From the NCBI RefSeq assembly GCF_900106525.1, contig NZ_FNOG01000001.1, positions 124,001 to 188,000 on the forward strand: a stretch of 64,000 nt of DNA, given 5' to 3'. Under the pieces are notes generated by a model that made no database searches, was not told the origin of the DNA, and saw nothing but the letters and a program-made list of their open reading frames with translations. This DNA comes from Lysobacter enzymogenes. GTDB taxonomy: Bacteria > Pseudomonadota > Gammaproteobacteria > Xanthomonadales > Xanthomonadaceae. A program made the position numbers and the translations under genes. Below, one piece after another: positions 1 through 7,209 of this stretch; position 1 is the stretch's first letter; each line of letters starts with the position of its first letter.

Positions 1-1
1 C

Positions 2-838
2 CGGCTCGGCCACGCCTACTACTACCGCAGCTACGTCGGCGCGCGCTATCCCTACGTGGCCTTCGACACCAACCTGGGCAGCAACGCGATCACCGGCGCC
101 TCGGGCCTGTTCGACTCCAGCGAGAGCTACCGCCTCAACCGCGGCCTGCGCCATCTGCAGGGCTATATCGACACCAATGCGATCCAGGAACTGAGCGACC
201 GGGTGATGTACGCCGGCGTGCGCTCGCTGGACCGCAGCGATGTGCAGGCGCTGCTGGAGCTGAGCCGGACCTGCAAGGACGGCGCCGATTTCATGGACCG
301 GGTCGGCGCGGCGCTGCCGGCGCTGCTCGGCAAGGCCATGGCGCCGATCTACGACGCGCGCGCCGCCAACGAATGGAGCGACTGTTTCGGCGTGCTGCTG
401 GAGGCGATGATCGGCCTCAGCGCGTCGCGCGCGGTCTGGTTCGATGCGGCGACGCGGGTGCTGTCCTTGTTCGCCAACTGGCGCAGCTACCTGCTCGGCT
501 GCGACGGCCAGGGCGTGGAGCACACCGACAGCCGCGCCGAGTACCTGCGCTGCGCGCTGTTGATGGCCTACAGCCTGATGCCGCTGGCGCCCGCCGCGGG
601 CGAACAGGCGCCGACCGACTCGGGCACCGAAGCGGTGAACATCCCCGACGCCGATCAGGTCGCCGTGCAGTTGCAGACGCTGATCGACACGGTGTCCGGC
701 GCCTACTGGAGCGTCACCGTCGGCCCGCCCTCGCCGGTGGCGAAGGCGCCGCCGACGCTCCAGGTGGCGGTCAATGGTTATAAAGCGCCCGATTCGGTGG
801 TGACGGTGTTCGCATCTGCAACGGCATCGTCGGCCTGA
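2..838 (+). CDS. Uncharacterised protein at the 5' edge of the R-body locus (partial)
   Basis: The reading frame is open from base 2, so the N-terminus lies outside the window. At least 278 residues are visible, ending at TGA 836-838. The first in-window candidate start, GTG 56, lies inside continuous coding sequence and is probably not the real start. The visible start is Tyr-rich (HAYYYRSYVGARYPY), followed by a mostly helical body with no signal peptide, membrane segment or catalytic motif that I recognise. The last 30 residues are low complexity. It is followed after 48 bases by two small genes and two rebB genes on the same strand, so it is probably part of the reb operon. I cannot name a family. 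A role in R-body assembly or release is inferred from position only. Confidence 0.7.
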   Translation, partial: RLGHAYYYRSYVGARYPYVAFDTNLGSNAITGASGLFDSSESYRLNRGLRHLQGYIDTNAIQELSDRVMYAGVRSLDRSDVQALLELSRTCKDGADFMDRVGAALPALLGKAMAPIYDARAANEWSDCFGVLLEAMIGLSASRAVWFDAATRVLSLFANWRSYLLGCDGQGVEHTDSRAEYLRCALLMAYSLMPLAPAAGEQAPTDSGTEAVNIPDADQVAVQLQTLIDTVSGAYWSVTVGPPSPVAKAPPTLQVAVNGYKAPDSVVTVFASATASSA

Positions 839-886
839 TCGGCGCCCTCATTGCGTATCGCATCACGTGTAAGACCGGAGTTCGCG

Positions 887-1135
887 ATGGACGAGAATCT
901 CGAATACCTGCTGCATGACGAACTGGAAGGCCTGTTCGCTGCGCCGGCCGCGACCCGCGCGGGCGGCCGCGCCGCGCCGCCGCCTGCGCCTGCGGTGCCC
1001 CGGCCCAAGCCGGCGACCGCGCCGTCGCCGCGGCCCGAGCCGGTCGAGCAGGGCGAGATCGCCCGCCTGCTGGCCCAGCGTCTGCACGATCCCAAGCTGC
1101 TGGAGGCGCTGTTGCGCCTGCTGGAGGCGCGCTGA
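887..1135 (+). CDS. Small acidic/Pro-rich protein of the R-body locus
   Basis: This encodes 82 residues. ATG 887 is preceded by GGAG (876-879) at a good distance, which is better than the upstream TTG 851. The protein has three parts: an acidic amphipathic N-terminus (MDENLEYLLHDELEGLF), a flexible Ala/Pro-rich linker at about residues 20-55, and a C-terminal leucine-rich helix (ARLLAQRLHDPKLLEALLRLL). This looks like two short interaction helices joined by a tether. Its TGA overlaps the next ATG by one base (TGATG), so the two genes are translationally coupled. The family was not recognised. The layout fits an adaptor or chaperone acting with the larger Pro-rich protein downstream. Confidence 0.7.
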   Translation: MDENLEYLLHDELEGLFAAPAATRAGGRAAPPPAPAVPRPKPATAPSPRPEPVEQGEIARLLAQRLHDPKLLEALLRLLEAR

Positions 1136-2094
1136 TGTACGCCTCGCAGACCCCGCCGCAGAATTCGCCGACCAGCCCGCCGCCGCCGCCGGGCGCGTCG
1201 CCGCCCGCGTCCGCGACGACGGGGGCGGCTGAACCCGCATCCGCGCCTGCGCCCGAGCAGTCGCTGCCGGCGACCGTTGCAACTGCGCCCGTACCCGAGC
1301 AATCGCCGCCGGCGCCCGCCGCAGCTACGCCCGCACCTGAGCAATCGCAGCCGCCGGCTGCTGCTGCACCCCCAGCCGAGCAGTCGTCGCCATCGCCCGC
1401 GCCCGCACCGGCACCCGCACCGGATCCTGCGCCAGCCTCGGCGCTGTCCGAACTCGACGAGGCCGTGCGCAGCTTCGCCCGCACCCAACTCGGCCGCGCC
1501 CTGCAGGCGGAAGAGCAGCAGGTGCTCAGCGCTTACGTGGCGATGGTCGGCGCGCAATCGCAGCCGCCTGCGCCGGCCTCGCCGTCGCCTTCGCCGCCGC
1601 CCGGCGGCGCCGCCGGCGTGCTGGAGAACGGACGCCAGCAGATCGAGGCGGTGATCCGGCAGAGCCTCAACCGCGCCCAGGCCGCCGTCGACGGCAACGC
1701 CAAGGCCGAACGCGCCGCCGAAACCGCCGTGCTCGGCGCGGTCGAGCGCGCGCAATCGCTGCAGGACCTGATGCCGGCCAAGCCCGCGCCCGGCGCCGCC
1801 GCGATTCCACCCACGCCGATGGAGCAGATCGCCGCGCGCCTGGCCGATCTGGTCCGGCACGAAGTCGATGCATGTTTCCAACGCCAGATCGGCCCGCTCG
1901 CGCGCCAGTTGCAGGACGTGATCGGCGCCGCCCAGTCCAACGGCTTGCTGCCTCCCCAAACCACCGGTTCCGCGCACCCCGACGAGTCGCGCGCGACCGG
2001 CCGCGACGGCGATTCCGCCGCTCGCCCCGACCGCGACAACAACCCCAACAACGCCGCACAGGCGAACGGTCCGGCCGCTTCACAAAGCAACTGA
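1135..2094 (+). CDS. Pro/Ala-rich linker protein of the R-body locus
   Basis: This encodes 319 residues, starting at ATG 1135 inside the stop of the preceding gene. Residues 1-100 are almost entirely Pro, Ala, Ser and Gln, with several PEQS-containing degenerate repeats. A helical segment follows (about 103-140, ELDEAVRSFARTQLGR), then another Pro-rich spacer, then a long alanine-rich amphipathic region (about 160-265) carrying a short EQIAARLADLVRHEVD helix, and a polar tail. No signal peptide, membrane segment or enzyme motif is seen. RebB is thought to polymerise into the coiled ribbon of R-bodies, so a long unstructured partner translated just upstream could be an accessory or scaffold. 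That role is inference; no family was recognised. Confidence 0.75.
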   Translation: MYASQTPPQNSPTSPPPPPGASPPASATTGAAEPASAPAPEQSLPATVATAPVPEQSPPAPAAATPAPEQSQPPAAAAPPAEQSSPSPAPAPAPAPDPAPASALSELDEAVRSFARTQLGRALQAEEQQVLSAYVAMVGAQSQPPAPASPSPSPPPGGAAGVLENGRQQIEAVIRQSLNRAQAAVDGNAKAERAAETAVLGAVERAQSLQDLMPAKPAPGAAAIPPTPMEQIAARLADLVRHEVDACFQRQIGPLARQLQDVIGAAQSNGLLPPQTTGSAHPDESRATGRDGDSAARPDRDNNPNNAAQANGPAASQSN

Positions 2095-2113
2095 CGACTC
2101 GTTAATCAGCGAT

Positions 2114-2131
2114 GTACGGCAGCGGCCGTAC
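2114..2131 (+). other. Stem-loop upstream of the first rebB
   Basis: A perfect 7-bp stem (GTACGGC/GCCGTAC) with a 4-base loop (2121-2124) lies 23 bases before the rebB start and just ahead of its strong ribosome-binding site. There is no T-run, so it is unlikely to be a terminator. It could be an RNA-processing or stability element. Confidence 0.5.
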
Positions 2132-2154
2132 TTCAAAATTCCAAGGAGCTCGAT

Positions 2155-2475
2155 ATGGCATTCCCGACCGCCGTCAACGATCAAATCACCGATGCCGTCA
2201 CCCAGTCCAACGTCAAGGTCATCGGCGAGGCGCCTGCCTTCGCGATGGGTTCGATCTACCAGTCGATGGCGCACTCCACCGGCATCCTGTTCGAAAACGC
2301 CGTGGCGGCGCAGCAGCAGCAGAACTCGCTGTCGCAGGCGGCGGCCAACCAGGGTGTGATGCAGATCTACAGCCTCGACACCACCGCCGCCGCCGGCGCG
2401 ACCGAGAAGGTCGCCCAGACCGGCGTGTCGGACAACCTGACCAGCCTGCTGACCGTGCTGCGCGCGTTCAAGTAA
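2155..2475 (+). CDS. rebB: R-body structural protein RebB, copy 1
   Basis: This encodes 106 residues and starts at ATG 2155 behind a strong AAGGAG (2143-2148). It matches the RebB ('killing trait') family: NDQITDAVTQSNVKVIG at the N-terminus, the AFAMGSIYQSMAHSTGILF core, the EN-AVAAQQQQN segment and the GVMQIYSLDTT signature. RebB-type proteins are the subunits of R-bodies, coiled proteinaceous ribbons that unroll inside some bacteria and are toxic in the Paramecium kappa-type symbionts. The protein has no signal peptide and would be cytoplasmic. It shares most residues with the copy 100 bases downstream. The two differ mainly near the N-terminus, at Gly/Ala exchanges in the core, and at the C-terminus, where this copy ends in RAFK and the other in SNPYGP. 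Confidence 0.93.
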   Translation: MAFPTAVNDQITDAVTQSNVKVIGEAPAFAMGSIYQSMAHSTGILFENAVAAQQQQNSLSQAAANQGVMQIYSLDTTAAAGATEKVAQTGVSDNLTSLLTVLRAFK

Positions 2476-2508
2476 CGCGTGGCGCCCGATCCGCGCGATC
2501 GGGCGGTG

Positions 2509-2539
2509 CGGCGCCGGCCGGCTTGTCGGGCCGGCGCCG
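2509..2539 (+). other. Inter-rebB stem-loop
   Basis: A perfect 11-bp GC-only stem (CGGCGCCGGCC pairing with its complement) closes a 9-base loop at 2520-2528. It lies between the two rebB genes and has no following T-run. It could partially terminate transcription or protect the 3' end of the upstream message, setting the ratio of the two subunits. That function is inferred. Confidence 0.6.
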
Positions 2540-2574
2540 TGGAGCCGACTTAATCCGTCATTGAGGACCGATCC

Positions 2575-2913
2575 ATGGCATACCCCACCGCAGTCAACAA
2601 CCAGATCACCGACGCCGTCACCCAGTCCAACGTCAAGGTCATCGCCGAGGGCCCCGCGTTCGCGATGGGTTCGATGTACCAGTCGGCGGCCCACTCCACC
2701 GGCCTGCTGTTCGAAAACGCCATCGCCTCGCAGCAGCAGCAGACCTCGCTGGCGCAGGCGGCCGCCAACCAGGGCGTGATGCAGATCTACAGCCTCGACA
2801 CCACCGCCGCGGCCGGCGCGACCGAAAAGATCGCCCAGACCGGCGTGTCGGACAACCTGACCAGCCTGATGACCGTGCTGCAGTCGTTCAAGAGCAATCC
2901 GTACGGCCCGTAA
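2575..2913 (+). CDS. rebB: R-body structural protein RebB, copy 2
   Basis: This encodes 112 residues from ATG 2575, with a GAGGA ribosome-binding site at 2563-2567. It carries the same RebB signature as its neighbour (NNQITDAVTQSNVKVI, AFAMGSMYQSAAHSTG, GVMQIYSLDTT) and the same EKIAQTGVSDNLTSL tail helix, with an extra SNPYGP end. R-body loci commonly encode several non-identical RebB-like subunits, and polymerisation in Paramecium symbionts needs more than one Reb protein, so the two copies are probably co-assembling subunits rather than redundant genes. High identity even at synonymous positions suggests recent duplication or gene conversion. Confidence 0.93.
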   Translation: MAYPTAVNNQITDAVTQSNVKVIAEGPAFAMGSMYQSAAHSTGLLFENAIASQQQQTSLAQAAANQGVMQIYSLDTTAAAGATEKIAQTGVSDNLTSLMTVLQSFKSNPYGP

Positions 2914-2926
2914 GGCCCGCGCCACG

Positions 2927-2958
2927 CGATGCCGGTCCGCTGCGCGGCGCCGGCATCG
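2927..2958 (+). terminator. Terminator-like hairpin after rebB copy 2
   Basis: A 9-bp stem CGATGCCGG/CCGGCATCG (2927-2935 with 2950-2958) encloses a smaller CCGC/GCGG stem and is followed by TTCCC. It begins 14 bases after the second rebB stop and probably ends or attenuates the reb transcript before the regulator gene. Confidence 0.5.
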
Positions 2959-3075
2959 TTCCCAGCCGCATCCGGCCGCGCGCCGCGGCGCGGCTGGCCC
3001 GCACCGCGCCGGGTCGATCGTCCGCGCCGCGCGCCGCATCGCGGCCGCGCCATGCCGACGTCCACAGGGGGCGTT

Positions 3076-3174
3076 ATGAATCCTGCCACCGGCCGCCCGC
3101 GCGGCCGCATCGCCGCCGGCCGCGCCGGCGCAACCGCCGCCGCGCCGCCGGCGCGGCCGGGCGCATGGCGCTGA
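3076..3174 (+). CDS. Possible 32-residue leader peptide overlapping the regulator start
   Basis: An ATG at 3076 follows an AGGGGGCG purine tract. The frame is open for 32 Arg/Ala/Gly-rich codons, and its TGA (3172-3174) lies inside the first codons of the downstream Crp-type gene (ATG 3165) in another frame. The product has no recognisable features. The overlap would allow translational coupling to the regulator, whose own start has no convincing ribosome-binding site. In this GC-rich DNA such a frame can easily arise by chance. Confidence 0.25.
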   Translation: MNPATGRPRGRIAAGRAGATAAAPPARPGAWR

Positions 3175-3938
3175 CCGCCGACGATGGCGTGGCGGTGCGC
3201 CGGCGCCGTTGGGGCCTGGACCGCTGCGCGCTGCTGCGCGGCCTGCCCACGACGCTGCTGGAGCACATCGCCCGCCACAGCAGCGAGGCCAACCTCGAGG
3301 AAGGCGACGCGCTGTTCTTCAAGAACGATCCCAGCGACTTCCTCGCCTTCGTTGTGCACGGCCGCATCTACAAACTGCTGTACGGGCCCGACGGCCAGGA
3401 ACTGATCGTGGACACCATCGACAGCGGCGAGACGGTCGACGAAACCCCGCTGCTGGACAACCACGCCCACACCTTCACCGCCGTGGCCTACAGCCCGACC
3501 CGGGTGCTGCTGCTGCCGCGCCGGCATTTCCCCAGCCTGACCAACGACCCGGTGGTGATCGAGCGCGCCCACGCCTCGCTGTGCCTGCGTCTGCGCCAGG
3601 CGGTGGAGAGCCTGGAGACGATGTGCCTGCACCGCCTGGAGTCGCGCCTGGCGCGCTATCTGCTGTCGCTGATGCACAACCAGCCGCAGGCGCGCGGCGG
3701 CGATTTCGAAGTGGCGCTGCCGCCGACCCAGAGCATCCTGGCGGCGATGGTCAACGCCAGCCGGCCGAAGTTGAACGCGCAATTGCAGACCTGGCACCGC
3801 AGCGGGTTGGTGAGCCGTAAGCGCAACATCCTGCGCATCAACGACATCGACCAGTTCCGCTGCAAGGCCTATCTGGGCCGCGACTTCGAACGCCCGGAAG
3901 GGCGCGCGCGGGCGCCGGCGGCGTGGCGCAATTCCTGA
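3165..3938 (+). CDS. Crp/Fnr-family transcription regulator of the R-body locus
   Basis: This encodes 257 residues. An N-terminal cyclic-nucleotide-binding-type beta-barrel (about 23-140; LEEGDALFFKNDPSDFLAF, then GRIYKLLYGPDGQE) is followed by a dimerisation helix (about 145-170) and a winged-helix DNA-binding domain with the recognition region near residues 185-218 (TQSILAAMVNASRPKLNAQL). The usual phosphate-binding cassette of cAMP-binding members is not conserved: DSGETVDETPLLD replaces the GE...RxAT-type motif. The Fnr cysteine cluster is also missing, so the ligand is unknown. It lies 251 bases after the second rebB on the same strand, and Crp/Fnr regulators are recurrent neighbours of RebB genes, so control of R-body expression is likely. 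Confidence 0.85.
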   Translation: MALTADDGVAVRRRRWGLDRCALLRGLPTTLLEHIARHSSEANLEEGDALFFKNDPSDFLAFVVHGRIYKLLYGPDGQELIVDTIDSGETVDETPLLDNHAHTFTAVAYSPTRVLLLPRRHFPSLTNDPVVIERAHASLCLRLRQAVESLETMCLHRLESRLARYLLSLMHNQPQARGGDFEVALPPTQSILAAMVNASRPKLNAQLQTWHRSGLVSRKRNILRINDIDQFRCKAYLGRDFERPEGRARAPAAWRNS

Positions 3939-3983
3939 GCGCGCCGGCGTCCAAGCGGCTCCGGCGCGGCGCGCACGCCAACG

Positions 3984-4012
3984 AAAAGGCCGGCCCCCGA
4001 CGGGAGCCGGCC
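3984..4012 (-). terminator. Intrinsic terminator of the GH114-like gene
   Basis: Read on the minus strand, a stem GGCCGGC/GCCGGCC (4006-4012 with 3988-3994), extended by C/G pairs, is followed by four T residues (3987-3984). It lies 40 bases beyond the stop of the minus-strand gene. The same palindrome could also slow transcription arriving from the plus-strand regulator gene. Confidence 0.65.
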
Positions 4013-4052
4013 CGGCCGCGGCGAGCGATGCCGCGGCGTGGTCACGCCTGGA

Positions 4053-4928
4053 TCAACCGTTGCGGCAAGCGTCGCGCGGCAGCGCGTGCAGCGCTTCGCT
4101 GGCGTCTTTCAGCAGGCCGTCGAAGTTGCTCTTGTTGTCGGCCGGGCAGAAGTCCTTGACCCGGGTGCCGTTGGAACGGTACTCGACCTGGAACACGGCC
4201 TTGTTGCGCTTGATGAACTCCTTGTAGTTGCCGCACTCGCCCCACTGGTTGCATTCCTCGTTGAGCGCCCAGTCGGCGAACACCGCTGCGTACGGCGCCA
4301 TCTCCGGGCCGTTCTTCAGGCCCATCGACATGCCGCGCGCATGCGCCGCGTCGACCAGCAACTGCAGGTAATACAGCGAGTCTTCCATGGTCAGGTCGAA
4401 GCCGGTCTTGTCCACGCCCTGGTTGAACGAGTCGTCCAGGTCCGGCTCGACGCCGTCGCAGCCCTTGGCCCGGGCCTTGTCCAGGCGCGCGGTCATGATC
4501 GGCATCAGCGCGTCGGTCTTGCGCACATCGACCCAGTACTCGCGGTCGAAGCCGTCCATCTGCTTGCCGATCAGGCCGGGCACCTTGCGGAACTCGGCGG
4601 CGTCGGCGCGATCCATGTTGTAGCTGCCCACTTCGGTGTAGCACACCACGTAGATGCCCTTGGCCTTGAGCGCGGCGATGGTCGTGGCCGGGGTCGCGTC
4701 CAGGTCGATGTCGAGCATTTTCTTGGGGTTGGCCGAGCCGTCGAGCACGGCGGAATTGACCGCGCGGCCGTCGAGCTGCCAGTTCCAGGTGGTGCCGGGG
4801 GTCAGCGGCTTCCAGGTCGGGGCGGCCGCGGCGCGGGCGGCGGGCGCGGTGGCGGGGGAGTGCGCCTGGGCGGCGGCGGCCGACAGCGCGGCGGCCAGGG
4901 CCAGGGCGATCACAGCGAGCTTGTTCAT
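4053..4928 (-). CDS. Secreted GH114-like glycosidase (endo-alpha-1,4-polygalactosaminidase family)
   Basis: This encodes 291 residues, starting at ATG 4928 with GGAGAC just upstream. A classical signal peptide (about 1-22, ending AAAQA) and a short Ala-rich linker precede a single TIM-barrel domain. The domain opens with WKPLTPGTTWNWQLDG, the hallmark of glycoside hydrolase family 114, and continues with YVVCYTEVGSYN and the acidic active-site-like stretch GVEPDLDDSFN. Known family members hydrolyse alpha-1,4-linked galactosamine polymers, including those made by fungi. The protein should act in the periplasm or outside the cell. Length and domain order are normal for the family. It is a single-gene unit with its own terminator. 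Confidence 0.85.
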   Translation of the reverse strand: MNKLAVIALALAAALSAAAAQAHSPATAPAARAAAAPTWKPLTPGTTWNWQLDGRAVNSAVLDGSANPKKMLDIDLDATPATTIAALKAKGIYVVCYTEVGSYNMDRADAAEFRKVPGLIGKQMDGFDREYWVDVRKTDALMPIMTARLDKARAKGCDGVEPDLDDSFNQGVDKTGFDLTMEDSLYYLQLLVDAAHARGMSMGLKNGPEMAPYAAVFADWALNEECNQWGECGNYKEFIKRNKAVFQVEYRSNGTRVKDFCPADNKSNFDGLLKDASEALHALPRDACRNG

Positions 4929-5510
4929 TGCGTCTCCAGAAGAAAGCGTTGGGAGCATGCGGATGGGCAGACGCCGCCGCGCCGTCCGCGTTCCCCGTGG
5001 CTTCGCACTGCGCGGCCTTGGCGCCGCGCGCCAGCGACGGCCAGGCCGCGACCGCGCCGGGCGCGCGCGGCGCCGGGCGGGTGCGAGGGGGATCCGATGC
5101 GGACGGCGCGGACGGCGCCGGTGGCGCGCGCGGCGGCTCCTGCCTGCGTCCTGCGTCCGCGCGCGATGGGTGCGACTGCGAGTGCGCGGCCTGCATGCGG
5201 ACGCGGCGCGGGCAAGCGCCGCGCGGCCGCATGCCGGCCGCCCGCGGCTCGGGACGCAGACAGCGGCCCGGCCGAGGGGCGTCAGCATCGCGGCGCGGCC
5301 GGCGCCGAAACCGGGCCGGGTTCTCAACTTCACCTTCGCTTACAAACGCTGTGCGCGGCGCGGCCGCACGGGTGAACGGGCGTGGCGGCGCCCGCGTTGG
5401 GGATCGGCGTCGCAGTTCCGCGTTCGGCCCGCCGGCGCCGGCGGCGGGGCCGGGCGGGGAGCCGTATACGCTGGGCTATCCTGCGTCGCTTACGTCATCG
5501 TGTTGAGGAA
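4929..5510. other. Divergent intergenic region, no gene seen
   Basis: These 582 bases separate two divergently transcribed genes. The DNA is extremely GC-rich, with many short GC palindromes. Open frames exist on both strands but give Arg/Ala-biased products without recognisable features. The promoters of both neighbours must lie here; only a less GC-rich patch near 5320-5350 and the last 50 bases before 5511 look promoter-like. No repeat family or RNA was recognised. Confidence 0.5.
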
Positions 5511-7187
5511 ATGGATCGGTCCTGGCGCCTACTGTGGCAGACCCTGCTGGCCCTGCTGGGTCTGAGCGCGGCGGCGCTGGCCTGCGCGCAGCCGTTCGCG
5601 GTCTCGCGGCTCGGGCCCGGCGTCGATCCGCCGCTGGCGCAGGTGCTGTCGGGGCGGCTGGACGCGCGCTTCGCGCCGCAGCAGGGCGAGCGCATCGTCT
5701 ATTCCGGGCGCAAGCCGCAATGGCTGCGCCTGGTCGCCACCGCCGAGGTCGGCGAGGACGAGCTGCCGCAGCTGGTGATCGACCAGCCCTACCGCAAGTT
5801 CTTCGACATCTGGCGCCACCGCGACGCCGACCCGGTGCGGCGCGCGCTGCACGGCCGCGGCAGCGAGTTCCAGCATTCCTCGCGGTTCGTGGTCTATCCG
5901 CTGGAGGGCGGGCTGCGCAAGGGCGAGGTGATCTACCTGCGCACCTGGGCGACCGAGTTCACCCCCTCGACCCTGCGGGTGGAGCCGCTGGCCCTGGTCC
6001 ATCGCCAGGACATGAGCCACGTCGCCCTGCGCAGCGTGGTGCTGACCGCGCTGGGCGCGACCGCGATCCTCGCCTTCGGTTTCTGGGTCGGCCTGCGCGA
6101 ACGCGGCTACGCCTATCTGTCGCTGACCTTGCTGGTGCAGACCGTCAACCTGGCGGTGGAGGGCGGCGAGATCCGCATGCTGCCGTGGTTCCAGGACGTG
6201 CTGCCGAACCGCCGCACCAACGTCGTGCTCAACACCGCGGCGGTGATCGCCAGCGTGCGCTTCCTGGTGTTCTACCTGGACCTGCGCGCGACCCAGCCCG
6301 CGGTCACGCGCGTGCTCAACGTCTGCAGTTGGGTGCTGGGCGCGCTGCTGCTGGTGTCGCTGGTGCACACCTGGAGCTTCAGCGCCAGCTTCGGCAACCT
6401 GATGCTGTTGACGGTGATCCTGACGGTCGCCTACGCCAGCGCGGTGGCGATCGCCCAGCGCCAGCGCGAGGCCTATTTCCTGCTCGCCGCGTGGGCGCCG
6501 CTGCTGGCGGTGCTGGTGGTGCTGGTCGGCGGCTTCCAGCGCTGGTGGCCGATGTTCGCCTGGCTCGAATACGCCTACCCGATCGGCCTGGTGTTCGGCG
6601 GCCTGGGCCTGCTGCTGGGCCTGGCGGCGAAGCTGCAGAAGCTGCGCCACGACCACGACACCGCCAAGCACCGCGCCACCTACGACCGCCTGACCAGCGT
6701 GATGAACCGGCAGGCGATCGAGCAGGCGCTGCGCGATGCCATCCACGCCGCCCACCGCACCCGCCGCCCGCTGACCGTGGTGTTCTTCGACATCGACCAC
6801 TTCAAGCGCATCAACGACCAGCACGGCCACAGCGCCGGCGACGAAGCCCTGCGCTCGGTCGCCGAACGCACCCGCCAGCGCCTGCGCTCGACCGACCTGT
6901 GCGGCCGCTACGGCGGCGACGAGATCCTGGTCGGCCTGCCCGGCACCCGGCTCGAGCAGGGCCTGGTGGTGGCCGAGCACCTGCGCCGCGCGGTCGGCGC
7001 CAACCCGCCCAGCCTCAACGGCCAGCCGCTCAACCTCAGCCTGAGCATGGGCGTGGCCGAGCTGCGCGCCGGCGAGAGCTACGAACAACTGCTCGAACGC
7101 GCCGATGCGGCGCTGTACGCGAGCAAGGCCGGCGGCCGCGACCGGGTCACCGTGCAGCAGGCGGCGGGCGAGGAAGTGCCGATCTGA
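5511..7187 (+). CDS. 7TMR-DISM diguanylate cyclase (GGDEF)
   Basis: This encodes 558 residues. ATG 5511 was chosen because GAGGA lies just before it and a signal peptide follows (LLALLGLSAAALACAQ). Residues about 25-175 form an extracytoplasmic beta-sandwich of the 7TMR-DISM type, followed by about seven membrane helices (about 180-390), a short coiled linker (LAAKLQKLRHDHDTAKHRA) and a C-terminal GGDEF domain. The active-site signature is GGDEI (468-472), a common functional variant. The inhibitory I-site RSTD sits at 459-462, exactly five residues ahead, so product inhibition by c-di-GMP is expected. The protein should sense an unknown periplasmic signal and make c-di-GMP from two GTP. It is transcribed alone. 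Confidence 0.92.
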   Translation: MDRSWRLLWQTLLALLGLSAAALACAQPFAVSRLGPGVDPPLAQVLSGRLDARFAPQQGERIVYSGRKPQWLRLVATAEVGEDELPQLVIDQPYRKFFDIWRHRDADPVRRALHGRGSEFQHSSRFVVYPLEGGLRKGEVIYLRTWATEFTPSTLRVEPLALVHRQDMSHVALRSVVLTALGATAILAFGFWVGLRERGYAYLSLTLLVQTVNLAVEGGEIRMLPWFQDVLPNRRTNVVLNTAAVIASVRFLVFYLDLRATQPAVTRVLNVCSWVLGALLLVSLVHTWSFSASFGNLMLLTVILTVAYASAVAIAQRQREAYFLLAAWAPLLAVLVVLVGGFQRWWPMFAWLEYAYPIGLVFGGLGLLLGLAAKLQKLRHDHDTAKHRATYDRLTSVMNRQAIEQALRDAIHAAHRTRRPLTVVFFDIDHFKRINDQHGHSAGDEALRSVAERTRQRLRSTDLCGRYGGDEILVGLPGTRLEQGLVVAEHLRRAVGANPPSLNGQPLNLSLSMGVAELRAGESYEQLLERADAALYASKAGGRDRVTVQQAAGEEVPI

Positions 7188-7209
7188 TCGCCGCGCGCGG
7201 CGCGGCCCG

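Noticed and set aside
2155-2913. Toxin-antitoxin system suggested by the 'killing trait' name of RebB
   Set aside because: Both proteins are RebB structural subunits and there is no small antitoxin-like partner; the name refers to R-body toxicity to Paramecium.
4038-5375. 445-codon plus-strand frame over the GH114-like gene
   Set aside because: It is the antisense shadow of a gene with a signal peptide, family motif and terminator; the product is low-complexity.
4928-5506. Possible small secreted or regulatory gene in the 582-base gap before the cyclase
   Set aside because: All frames give Arg/Ala/Gly-biased peptides without ribosome-binding site, signal peptide or conserved motif.
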